From Nothophaeocryptopus gaeumannii (Eukaryota; Ascomycota; Dothideomycetes; Mycosphaerellales; Mycosphaerellaceae), in assembly GCA_031771865.1 (NCBI GenBank), contig JASISA010000026.1, positions 62,001 to 126,000 on the forward strand: 64,000 nucleotides of DNA, read 5' to 3'. Below are positions 21,149 to 31,357 of the stretch, piece after piece. The notes under the pieces were generated by a model. The model was not told where the DNA came from and did not search any database. It was given only the letters and a program-made list of their open reading frames with translations. Position 1 is the stretch's first letter; the number at the start of each line of letters is the position of its first letter. The position numbers and the translations under genes were made by a program.

Positions 21149-23754
21149 ATGGCCTCTCTCTTCTCCCTCGTCTTAGTCGCGCGTCTCGCCGGCGCCGCTG
21201 TCGTTACAGACCAATTAAGATATGTCGACCAGCTAATTGGAACTAGCAATGGAGGTCAGAACACGCTCATCCAAGACATTGCCAAACGTGCGAAGCATAG
21301 GTGTTAATATGGACCAGGAAACGTCTTTGCTGGAGCATGTCTACCCTACGGCATGGCCAAGGCTGTCGCCGACACCGACTCGCAATCCGCTCAAGGAGGC
21401 TTCACTACAGATGGCGCGAACATTACCGGCTTCTCGAGCATGCACGACTCTGGGACTGGGTACGCACGCACGCACGCACGCTTTGTCCGGTCGATCAGAA
21501 TACTGATAGATACCAGTGGTGAACCCTCGCTCGGACTCTTCCCTCTCTTCCCATACGCCAGCTGCACCAACGATACTGTCGATGGCTGCAAATTCCCGAA
21601 GAAGGAGCGTGCGACGCAGTATAAGAACAACACCCTCAAAGCTTCGCCAGGGTATTTCAGTTTGGAGCTCAACAGCGGCGTCAAAGGAGAGATGACTACG
21701 GCGTTCCATACTGCGTTGTACCAATTCTCGTTTCCGAGCTCCAGCTCCGGCAGCCCGCTGATACTTCTCGACCTGAGCGATCTTTCAAACTCCAGGCAAG
21801 ACAATGCGAGTATCTCTGTCGATGATAATGGCCGCATGACTGTTGAATCGCGCTTCCAGCCTTCCTTTGGGCAGGGAGACTATGTGGCATACGCTTGCGC
21901 AGATTTCAAGGGCAGCATTCGAGATACTGGCATATACGTCAACAGTCGTGGCAGCACAGGTGTCAAAGATCTGAGGATCTCGCGAGGCATCAATGGATAC
22001 CCTCTGCCAGGCGGTGCCTTCGTGCGCTTTCGAGATCATAATCCTGTACTTGTTCGAGTCGGATTAAGCTTCATCAGCAGTGAGCAGGCTTGCAAGCTTG
22101 CGGAGAGCGAGATTCCGGACTTCGATTTCAGACAGACCTTACAAACAGCGGAGGCTGCGTGGCGGGACAAGATGAAGACCATCAATGTGGAAACGAATGG
22201 CATCGACAAATCGCTAGTCACGAACTTCTACTCTGGTAAGTCCGATTCCGTACCCAAGGTGGGCTGAGCTGACCCGAGCAGGGGTCTACCGCACGTTCAT
22301 CAATCCGCAGAACTACACTGGTGTGAATCCTGTCGTTGACGCGAAAACACCTTACTGGGAGAGCTTCTATTGGTATGTTTGAGACATCCCTCTGCTGGAT
22401 AACTCACTGATAGGTTGCAGCATCTGGGATCACTTCCGCTCTCAGTTCCCATTTCTGGTGGTCGTCGATCCTGTCGTAATGGAGCAGATTGTCAACGGGC
22501 TTCTCACGCTTTATGATGTTCAAGGATGGCTTCCAGACTGCCATATGACCATGAGCAAAGGTCTCACTCAAGGCGGAAGCAATGCGGATGTGGTGCTTTC
22601 AGATGTCTACCTGAAAATGAGGCCGAACCATATCGATTGGCAGAAAGCATATCGGGCAGTGGTGAAAGACGCGGAAGAGGAGCCATACGGTGAGACTCGA
22701 ACGTCACTTTGGATCTTGCGCAAGCTGACTTACGGTTATAGACTGGTGCTGCCAGGGAAGAGGTGGCCTGGACAGCTGGAAAGCACTTAATTACATCCCC
22801 GTGCAAGACTTCGACTACAAAGGCTTCGGAACGATGACGCGCTCGATCTCTCGAACGTTGGAATACAGTTACAACGACTTCTGCATATCACAGATCGCAA
22901 AGGGCCTCAGCAAACAGGGTGACGTGGAGAAATACCTGCAAACCAGCGGATACTGGCAAAATCTCTTCAATGCTGATCAAAAATCGCTGCTCCTTAATTC
23001 GTCTACCGATACTGGATTCACCGGCTTCTTTCAACCCAAGTTCTTGAATCGGACGTGGGGCTTCCAGGACCCACTATACTGCTCTAACATCGACAACTCC
23101 CCAACACAGTCCTGCTCCCTCCAGAACACTGCTGGTGAGACTTTCGAATCTTCCATTTGGGAGTACGGCTTTTATGTTCCTCACGACATGGGTCGTCTCA
23201 TAGCCACCCTGGGTGGCCCACAGACTTTCGTCCGAAGACTCGACTACCTTCACAACCAGAACATCACCTACATCGGCAACGAACCCTCCTTCCTCACAGT
23301 CTATCAATACCACTTCGCCGGCCGTCCCGGCCTCAGCGCCCTCCGTGCCCATTTCTACATCCCCAAATTTTTCTCCCCAACCAACGACGGTCTCCCCGGA
23401 AACGACGACTCCGGCACAATGGGCGCTTTCCTCGCTTTCTCCATGATAGGTCTCTTTCCTAATCCCGGCCAAGATGTCTACTTCATCATTCCGCCTTTCT
23501 TCGAAAGTATCAACATCACACATCCTACTACGGGCAAAGTAGCGAGGATTAGGAATGTGAATTTTGATGGGACGTATCAGAATGTGTTTATTCAGAAGGC
23601 GACACTGAATGGGAAGGATTATACGAGGAATTGGATTGATCATTCGTTCTTTACAGAGGGCAAGGAGTTAGTGTTGACTCTAGGAAAGACTGAGAGTCAG
23701 TGGGGGACTAGGAAGGAAGATTTGCCGCCCTCTTTAACGCCGTATGGGTTTTAG
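21149..23754 (+). CDS. secreted alpha-1,2-mannosidase, glycoside hydrolase family 92
   Basis: Six exons (21149-21254, 21318-21459, 21517-22235, 22282-22372, 22421-22689, 22742-23754) give 779 residues. A signal peptide (MASLFSLVLVARLAGAAV) leads into the GH92 start YVDQLIGTSNGGNVFAGA. Further GH92 blocks are MHDSGTGGEPSLG, SFYCIWDHFRSQFP, GRGGLDSWKALNYIP and FGTMTRSISRTLEYSYND, then GLPGNDDSGTMGAF, which holds the family's D-D-S-G motif. GH92 enzymes are calcium-dependent inverting alpha-mannosidases that trim mannose from N-glycans and yeast mannan. Many N-glycosylation sequons support secretion. All five introns are GT-AG, 46-63 nt; the second carries an (ACGC)5 run. The joined blocks read without a break. 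Exact linkage specificity cannot be read from sequence. Confidence 0.92.
21462..21481 (+). repeat. (ACGC)5 tetranucleotide repeat in a GH92 intron
   Basis: Five perfect ACGC copies begin two bases after the donor GT of GH92 intron 2. Changes in copy number would alter the length of this short intron but not the protein, as long as splicing holds. Confidence 0.85.
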
Positions 23755-24523
23755 GTGCATGGTAAAAGGGTTGGGATGGCGTTAGTCGGGGCTCGTCAGC
23801 TAAACATCATAGCGTGAGTAAAACGATAAGCACAGGCGAACAATTTCCCCTCTACTTTCTTAGGTGAGAGTAACAATTTGAAGATCAGGGGCCTGCATTC
23901 GCTCACTCAATCGAGGGAAAAAGGTCGATCGATCACGATGCCAATCTACCGAGAGCGCTCGGCTGACAGTGATATAGATCATCGGCGGGCTTCGGTTCGA
24001 CGAGAGGATATCCGATGCATGAGGAGGAATTCGAGAATCATCTTGGGTAGAGCTGCATCTTCCGCACGGTCCTCGACGAGAGAAGCAGGGATCTAGTCGA
24101 GGCTTACACCAAGGGGTCGTTGACAAAGTCCAGGACGAATTGCTTCTCTCCTACATTGAGCTTGTCTTATTCCACCGAATGCAATTGGCAAAACATGGAC
24201 CATTCCCTAGCCTGCGAGAGCCTATAGCCTTTTGATCTCTAAAGATAGAACGCTTACTTCGCTCAGAAGGGCGCACTCAGGCTCTTAGACGTGGCTCGAT
24301 GCGAAAGAGAGAAGCGGCAATGAGGTCTATCAACTCGCTCGGTTGTGCGGTTTTCAATCGCCACGATACGGCATTATGGTACTCCAAAGGACTTCATGTT
24401 TTTCAAAAAGATGAGGCACAACAGACTGAAGTCCTCCAAAATCAAGCCTCAACAATTCATCCTAATAATAATGCAATCTACCAAAGTCTACCCAATCGCA
24501 CTTCCTTCTACTCAACATCATCC
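23755..24523. other. convergent intergenic region; nothing recognised
   Basis: This is the 3' side of GH92 and of the AsaB-like gene. The open frames present are short and lack protein-like features. The part at about 24430-24550 is AT- and CA-rich. Confidence 0.45.
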
Positions 24524-25543
24524 TCATGAAAAAACAAGACATCTAACCTCAATACTCTCCCTCCCCTCCTCACCTTCCGTCCCCGGAACCTCAAAAGCCG
24601 AATGCGGAACCCTCTTCGCCCTCCCAGCGTACTTAGCATCACTCCCCACCCCCGCCTTATTATCAAAACACTTAATCAACAACACCTCCTCAGGCGTCTG
24701 ATGATATTTATAGAAAAACTTGTGGCCCGGGTTATACTTGACACTCAACGTTTCTCCCTGGCGTTTATCGTAGATGAGTCCGATGGGTTGGAGATCTTCC
24801 TCAACGACGGTTTGAGCTTGCGCGACGGTGAGGGGGTCTCGACGGATGGTTTTGAGGGGACGCCAGACGTTGATGAGTTGGATGCGGCCTGCGAGGAGTT
24901 TGTCGGCTTCGTTTGGGAGGTGGAAGGGGACGCGGGAGAGGGCTGCCGTGTAGGATTGATCGATGTGGACGCGGCGGACGGGACCTCGTAGGCCGGCGCG
25001 GGCTTTCTTTCGCTCTTCAGATTCTTCTTCATTTGGCTCTGCAGGTTTTGAGCGGGCGTCTTGGGTGGCGCGGCGGATGGTGTGGTCGAAGATGAAGGTG
25101 CGGGATGCGCCGGTGCTACACACATCCCGTTAGTCTTTGAAATGGTTTGGGGGAGGGGATTTGACTTACGCATCCTTCAAAAGCTGATCAACCTCCTTAT
25201 AATACCGATCCTTGATCTGCTCATCATCGAGGAAGTCCTTCTCGACGCTGACGCTGGGGTAGAATTGGAAGCCATGGCTGTCCAACGTGTACTTGTCTTC
25301 GTCACCGGTCACATCGTGGATGGTGACAGCGTGGGTGTCGACCGGTCGTTCGTAGGTCTCTGGCTTGTTGACGTATGTTGGAGCAGGTGCTGAGCCGTCC
25401 TCGTTAGGCTTGAAGAAGTTCAATGTTGTGTGGACGTCATGCTTCTCGGCTTTCTTCTCCTGAGTGGCAACGCTGGGCGCTGAAGGCTGGTACTCCGAGC
25501 CAAAGGAGTGCTGGACGGGTTGTTGGACGGCTGCTGTTTCCAT
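24524..25543 (-). CDS. AsaB-like hydroxylase/desaturase (CmcJ/GA4 desaturase-type oxygenase)
   Basis: Two exons (25170-25543 and 24524-25115 on the minus strand) give 321 residues across a 54-nt intron. Family features are the N-terminal TTLNFFKPNEDGSAP segment, the central HIDQSY, the RIQLINVWRP motif, the DPLTVAQ segment and the C-terminal HKFFYKYHQTPEEVLLIKCFD with a final HSAF. These match the fungal hydroxylase/desaturase family that includes AsaB and is related to CmcJ and gibberellin desaturase, probably Fe(II)/2-oxoglutarate enzymes acting on small molecules. No other biosynthetic gene of a metabolite cluster (NRPS, PKS) is in the window, so the substrate is unknown. The ATG at 25543 is the first in the frame. 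Confidence 0.83.
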
Positions 25544-26049
25544 TGTGATGATATTCAATCTATAATCGATCCCAAGAAACGTTTCGAGTTCAGTAATAGT
25601 CCAACGTATTGACGTGAGGTCAAGGATATATGTATCCTTGATCGATGGTTAGCGTAAGCTGCCTCGGACAATGAAAGCATTAGTGAGCCATCGCGAGGCC
25701 CCGCAGCACGCCATCTCAGAGAAGTATGTTGCCTAGCTATTGTTAATGCCAGTGGCCAATGGTTTCTTCATCTGACGACAGAGCTGTCCCCATGGAGATC
25801 CTGCGGCCACGTTGGATGGACATGCGGGAGCCGCCGATCTTTGCACATCTTGGTCGATCCAGGGTACAAGTACTCTTACATGCAGTCCAAACTATACTTG
25901 ATTAGAAATTGAAGAAGTAGGATCACGAGATGTGATCGGGGTTGGCAGAAATAAGCGCGTCCGCTCTTATGCGGCTTTATGCCACAGGATTCGTTATCCA
26001 TCTCTATCTTGACTCTATCCAGAGAGCCCCTAGTACCTTCGATTGAACA
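25544..26049. other. intergenic; promoter side of the AsaB-like gene
   Basis: About 500 bp with no coding signal. It is the only sequence upstream of the oxygenase gene and lies downstream of the permease gene on the same strand. Confidence 0.45.
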
Positions 26050-27783
26050 TCATATCCTCGGAACACGAGCAATCTTGGTGATGGTGGTCCCATCGTCCAG
26101 ACTCTCCATCCTGTCTTCTAGTTTGTAGCCTCGCCATCTCGGTAGGAGAATGGCAAAGGCGTACCAATAGAGAACGCCAAAAAGCAATCTGTGAGACTTG
26201 TTAGCTCGCGAAACAAAGAATTTAGGACGATAGTGTACATACATCGCAATGCCTACCAATGCATAAGCAGCTGATCCAAGCACGCCCTTCTCCTTCTGAG
26301 CCTGGCTCGGGAAGAACGGCGCAACTAGCAGTGCAAGTGCAACTGCCAGTCTCACCAGAACGCCCGGTATCCAGGCTTTATATGGCCTGTGAATGTCCGG
26401 CCGTTTGAAGCGCAGCCAGATGAGTCCAATGCCCACGGCAAGTGCCAGTATCTGTCCGGGATAGCCCTCAACCTCCAGAATGAATGAGTAGACGTCCCCG
26501 CTAGGAATTGTCAATACCAGTAGGGATGGGATGTAGTGCACAATGAGACCTCCGAATGGCGAGCCGAATGGCGCATTAGACGAGAGCAGGCGTGAGAATG
26601 GTATTAGTCCAGTCCTCGCAATCTCTTGGTTCAACCGGGCGAGGGCAAACGTTACCACCATGACGTTCCCTACAGCGCTCAAGGCGACCATGAGTGGTAG
26701 GACTCTCCTTCCAACAGCTTGACCAAAGACGCGCTCGAAGAAGAGAGCGGCGATGAGTTCTCCACTGCTCTTCACCTCATCGAGAGGGACAACCAGGAAG
26801 TAAGCCACGTTCACGAGCAAGTACATCCCGCATGCGGTAGCAAGTGCCGTGAGAGCGACTGACTTGAGAGTCCTTACAGGATCCTTGACTTCGTTGAGAA
26901 CGTTGTTGACATTGTTAAGCCCAGCGAAGGAATAGAAGACCTTCAATATAGACGTAGCAATGGCACCCCAGGACCATATGCTGCCGGCCCATAGTCCACT
27001 CCAGCTCCAGTCGAATTCGTAGGAAATGAAGTCTGCGGCGCTGAATTCGTCGGCGCGGAAGTCTTCGGTGCTGCGGAACTCGCGTCGGAACAATACCACA
27101 AACAAGCCGCTCAGTACCATGAATATGATGAGGCCGATTTTGACCCAGCCGAGAAAGTTTTGTATGCGAATGCCGGTACGCATAAAACATGCATGGATCG
27201 CTGTGATAGCTGTCAATATTCCGACTGCAAGCAGCTTGCGAAGCAGAGCAGTGCCTTCAACGCCAAATGCGAACAGCGTGTATTGCGCGAACACAATGCA
27301 GTTGCTCGCCGTGAATCCCAGCAGAATCGCTTGTGTTGCGATTAGGATGCTGACCAGGTATTTCGGTCTTCGATATGTGAATTCTAGGTATACCTTCTCT
27401 CCTCCAGATCTAGGAAGCATGCAGCCATATTCGAGTGATATCGTCATTCCAAAGTACGCGATCGTCGCGCCTGCGATCCAGAGAGCCAGCGAGAGACCGG
27501 GGGAACCTACAGCGGCCAGAATGACACCGGGAGTTGCGAAGATACCAGATCCCAGCACTCTCGACATTGTAAGTATATACGCGCTTCGCCATGTCAGATT
27601 GCGACCAAGAGCGCTCGTCTCCGGTAGGACATCCGCTTCCACATCCGAAGGTGCGGGCTTTCCATAGTCGGCTTCGCGACGCTCGATACTGTCTATCGAC
27701 TTGTAGTTCTCCGTTGACACGCTTGAGCTTGATGATAAAAGGGGGGACGTATCGCCTGTCGCGTTTGGTCGTGAGTCTGCCAT
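26050..27783 (-). CDS. amino-acid permease, APC superfamily (methionine-permease/LAT-like)
   Basis: Start is the ATG at 27783; the frame is open upstream only from non-ATG codons. A 54-nt intron (26189-26242, GTATGT donor, GCTAAC branch, CACAG acceptor) contains no stop and is a multiple of three, so it is easily missed. Spliced, the protein has 559 residues; unspliced it would gain 18. The N-terminus is cytosolic and Ser-rich. About twelve membrane helices follow, starting with the APC signature SRVLGSGIFATPGVILAAVGSPG. This pattern and SFAGLNNVNNVLNEVKDPVRTLK fit Mup1-like high-affinity methionine permeases and LAT-type exchangers. It would bring amino acids across the plasma membrane; the substrate is inferred only at family level. 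Confidence 0.88.
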   Translation of the reverse strand: MADSRPNATGDTSPLLSSSSSVSTENYKSIDSIERREADYGKPAPSDVEADVLPETSALGRNLTWRSAYILTMSRVLGSGIFATPGVILAAVGSPGLSLALWIAGATIAYFGMTISLEYGCMLPRSGGEKVYLEFTYRRPKYLVSILIATQAILLGFTASNCIVFAQYTLFAFGVEGTALLRKLLAVGILTAITAIHACFMRTGIRIQNFLGWVKIGLIIFMVLSGLFVVLFRREFRSTEDFRADEFSAADFISYEFDWSWSGLWAGSIWSWGAIATSILKVFYSFAGLNNVNNVLNEVKDPVRTLKSVALTALATACGMYLLVNVAYFLVVPLDEVKSSGELIAALFFERVFGQAVGRRVLPLMVALSAVGNVMVVTFALARLNQEIARTGLIPFSRLLSSNAPFGSPFGGLIVHYIPSLLVLTIPSGDVYSFILEVEGYPGQILALAVGIGLIWLRFKRPDIHRPYKAWIPGVLVRLAVALALLVAPFFPSQAQKEKGVLGSAAYALVGIAMYVHYRPKFFVSRANKSHRLLFGVLYWYAFAILLPRWRGYKLEDRMESLDDGTTITKIARVPRI

Positions 27784-28301
27784 CTTCCGGATGGAGTGGC
27801 AAACAGATTCGGGATACTCTAAGGTGGTGATGTTGACCAAATGACGACTAATCTACATCTTGCAAGGATTTCTGTACAACTTCGAGATCAAGTTGGGTGG
27901 AATCACCTCATGGCTGTGGGAGGAGGGATAGCCTTATGTTTCGCATGCACGACGCGTGAGCGTGTTCAGGAGGCATCTGGTGTTGCATTTCTCATCAATT
28001 ATTTAATAATCCGGGCGTGTATCCGGGCAGCCGAATCCTCTGCAGGTCCGAAGTGTGTTTGATAGGTCGGCCTCAGTCCGCCTCCTTGCTGAGTTGGTGT
28101 CGCCGTGCGCACGCCATTTCAGGGTGCTCTTGCAAGTCGAACTACACAGCCTGCTCACGCGCCAAGTCTCACTCCATCAGCGCTGGCAGACTTGCTTATT
28201 ATCATCGGCCTGGCACAGCTATTCGTCTCGCCTCGGCTGGCGGATGATGAAGGCAGGACGGAACTCCACTGCCGCCCACCGTCGTCTGTGAAGTTGCTGC
28301 C

Positions 28302-28371
<70 letters not shown>

Positions 28372-28896
28372 CGCCGCCAAAGCTGGTTCCTGGTGAAGTC
28401 AGTATCAAGAATGTCTTGGCTGGATTTGCCGAGGTTTTCCCGCCATCTTGATCTTGCTCTTCGACTTCGTCTTTCCTCTGCACTACTGTCGACCTCATTC
28501 CATCTCTTGTTCCCCACTATTCATCGAGAACATCGGCAAATCCTATGCTTTCACTTGCTGTCATGCATGAGAAGCTGAATGACCTCGAGCAGTTCCTTCC
28601 TGGCCCCATGCGCCGCACTCTCAGCTTGGCGGCTACAGACCTGCCAGCACCAATGGCAGCATGCCTTCCCGATACCAGCGCCAATTTGAGACGACGAGGC
28701 CACACAACATACTGCACTGGGCCGAGTATCCATGCGATCACCTCAATTTAGGACAAGTCTTCAGCGGGCATGCGGCGCAGCAATGGTTCAAATATGTACG
28801 CTAAAAACATAGCATGGACTGCGTGCTGTTGCACTGTCATTCGCAAGTGTTCCCTTCCTTCACAGTCCCATTTCCTTGTCTTGTTCTTTGAGAATA
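27784..28896. other. 1.1 kb divergent intergenic region with a (TTG)23 tract
   Basis: This stretch lies between the permease gene and a divergent membrane-protein gene. Apart from the trinucleotide tract nothing stands out. Open frames across the tract on either strand (polyQ, polyN, polyC) are repeat artefacts. Confidence 0.5.
28302..28370. repeat. (TTG)23 trinucleotide microsatellite
   Basis: Twenty-three uninterrupted TTG units (69 nt), read as CAA on the minus strand. It lies about 525 bp upstream of the next gene's start codon and about 520 bp upstream of the permease's. Being perfect and long, it is expected to vary in length between isolates. Confidence 0.95.
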
Positions 28897-30941
28897 ATGA
28901 ACAAATATCATCACGTACATTGGCTGGCTCCAACTATTATTCTATCGTCTTTTCTTGCTGGAATTTTGCTGGCAGTTCTGCACCATGTTTTCAATTCTCA
29001 ACTCTCAGGGACTGCCGTTAGGACTGAGCATTACGACTTGCCCGCTTTACGGGTATCCTCGCAGCAGATAAATACAGCCGTTGGCACGACACTGGCATTC
29101 CTCAGCAGAGCATGTCTGGTCATAGCTCTTTCTTCCGTCTTCACGCAATGCTTTTGGCTTGCAGTCGCTCAAGAGGGTGTGAAGACAAAGCTTTCGACGA
29201 TTGATGTCTTGCATTCGGTTCTGGACAATTTTTGGGCACTCTTCAGATGGCGAGTATGGTGGGCGTACCCACTACTTGCAATTGTTGGACTAATCACCTG
29301 GTAAAGTCTCACCAAGCACTCGATGAACCTATACAGTGAGCTGACAACTCCAGGTTGATACCCATAGCAGCTGTTATTACTCCAGCAACCCTGTCCGTTG
29401 CTGTTGCGCCAGTGTCTCCTCCCCCATCTTCACTTGAACACGTCATTCAAGCAGACTTTGATAGCGTCAAGTTTGCTGCTCCACCCCAATCTAGAACGTA
29501 CGTTGATATGACAAGGAACAGTCTGGATACTTGGATCTACAATGGCCCGGCATACACAACCGCGCAGATCGCATTTGCTGTCAGTGCTCAAGGATCTGTC
29601 CTGCAAATATCGCCTCCTGCTCCTAATGCCAGCTGGACCTTGGACTTTCATGGGCCTGCATTAAGATGCTTACCCGTCAATGCCACCCTTGAGAAACGCA
29701 TTCATGCCAATGTCTTGCACGCGTATCGGGTGGGAAGTGGATGCCAGCAGCCTATGAACTACATGGCTTGGACACCCGCCATTGGTGATCCAACCTTACC
29801 TGGGCTGACCAACGCTTATTCCGAGGACGAGCTCTTGAACCGTGACGTCCCATATCCAACCAAAAGCCCTTTCTACATGAATGCCGGCACAGTCGGACCG
29901 CTTGACTACACTGCAATTGGAGCAAACGGCACCAAGAATGCCACTCAAGTTGCCACTATCTACTTCTCGGCGAACCCGGCCTTCAGATACCACGAGATTG
30001 GCGACTGTGTCTCCAGCTCTCTGATCGCGCAGAACGCCACAGCTGTAGAAATGGACACCTCACTGGAATACATGTTCGACAACTCAACGCTTCTCAAGTG
30101 TCAGCTGTACAGATCAGCCTACCAAACGAATTTCACCTACGTCAACGGACGCCAAACCGTCGATGTGCAAGTGGCAGATGCTCACGATGACACTCCCGTC
30201 AACACCTTAGCAGGCTTCTACCTCCCCTCCACCACGAACGACACGCTCAACTGCACGAGTATCGGAACATCCCGGCCCTGCGCCATCGACAAAAGCATCC
30301 TCGAACGCTTCTCCTACCAATCCATCCTCGATGCCTTCGGCCGCGTCTTCGTCGGCATGGTTCTCGACGGCTCCAAATCCAAAACAGGCGGCACTTTCGT
30401 AACATCCACATCCGTCCTTTCCACGGCCCTCCTCCAAGCGAGAGAACTCGCTTTCCTACGAAAATCGAATCAATGGCAGACAGGTGCTGTGGCTAGTGGC
30501 GTGTTCCCCAACATCGAAGACCTCTACGATTGGACTACGCCAGCGGTGGATATGAGCCTCAAGGATACGATCGAGCAACTCTTCCAAAACATGACAATCT
30601 CCATGATGTCCTCCCCAAACTTCCAACCGAATTATACGACTTCGCCCTTTGCTCCGCCGAAGACGAATGTGACGTATCAGACCTTTCATAACGTCTATGC
30701 ATACTCCCCGGGGAAGCTATGGCTTGCATATGGCACTGCGATTGGATGTACACTTGTAGCGATTGTATTGGGAGCTTGGGTGATGTGGAGGAATGGTGCA
30801 ACGTTTTCGGATGAATTTTCGAGTATTTTTCGGGCCGCGAGACAGGCGGAGCTATTTGGAGTGGAACTGAAGAGAGAGGAGGTCTGTGGGGCGGATCCTT
30901 TGCCGAGATATATGAAGGAGATGGAGGTTGGGTTTCGATGA
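28897..30941 (+). CDS. formylmethionine deformylase-like multi-pass membrane protein
   Basis: Exons 28897-29300 and 29354-30941 give 663 residues across a 53-nt intron. Four hydrophobic segments are visible: near 10-32, 60-90, 122-150 and 610-632. The pattern FLAGILLAVLHHVF, then FWALFRWRVWW, then GLITWLIPIAAVITPATLSV is that of a large fungal family usually labelled formylmethionine deformylase-like. That label is inherited: the peptide-deformylase HEXXH and EGCLS motifs are absent, so deformylase activity is not supported. The long segment between helices 3 and 4 has many N-glycosylation sequons (NAT, NGT, NST, NDT), suggesting that it is outside the cell or in the lumen. Function unknown. 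The start is the first ATG in frame. Confidence 0.82.
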
Positions 30942-31357
30942 TGGGGGTAAAGAGCTGTGCAGATTTATGTGTGATGAAGGACGGAGGCTGGCTGGTATGC
31001 ACAGAAATATGGAGTATACTGGAGAAGTGAGGCCCCATTGAACAGCTGTGAAAGCGGTCAGTGTCAACAAGGCAACATGAGGTGAGTGTGACATATGGTA
31101 TCTGAAACACCCAGAATGTTTGGCTGAAGTTCAAAGTTTCTCAGTCAGTCCGTTCTCTGGCTGTCGAACGCTTGATATGGAAGTATTTGTACAAAGAAAG
31201 CAGCATCTCGCTATGCATGCACAGCATCGCTCGCTGAAAGTCTGCCAGGGGAAAGAAGCTGTATACCAGAAGCATAGCACTGCTTCGATTTAATCCGCCA
31301 GGCTTTTGCCATGCCAAACTCAAAGTTGTAACATCATGAAATCCCCACCAGGTGTCC
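30942..31357. other. convergent intergenic region; nothing recognised
   Basis: This stretch holds the 3' sides of the flanking genes. No coding or repeat signal was seen. Confidence 0.45.

Noticed and set aside
28105..28578. Open frames giving polyC (+) and polyQ or polyN (-) proteins
   Set aside because: They arise from the (TTG)23 tract, and nothing else in them looks coding.
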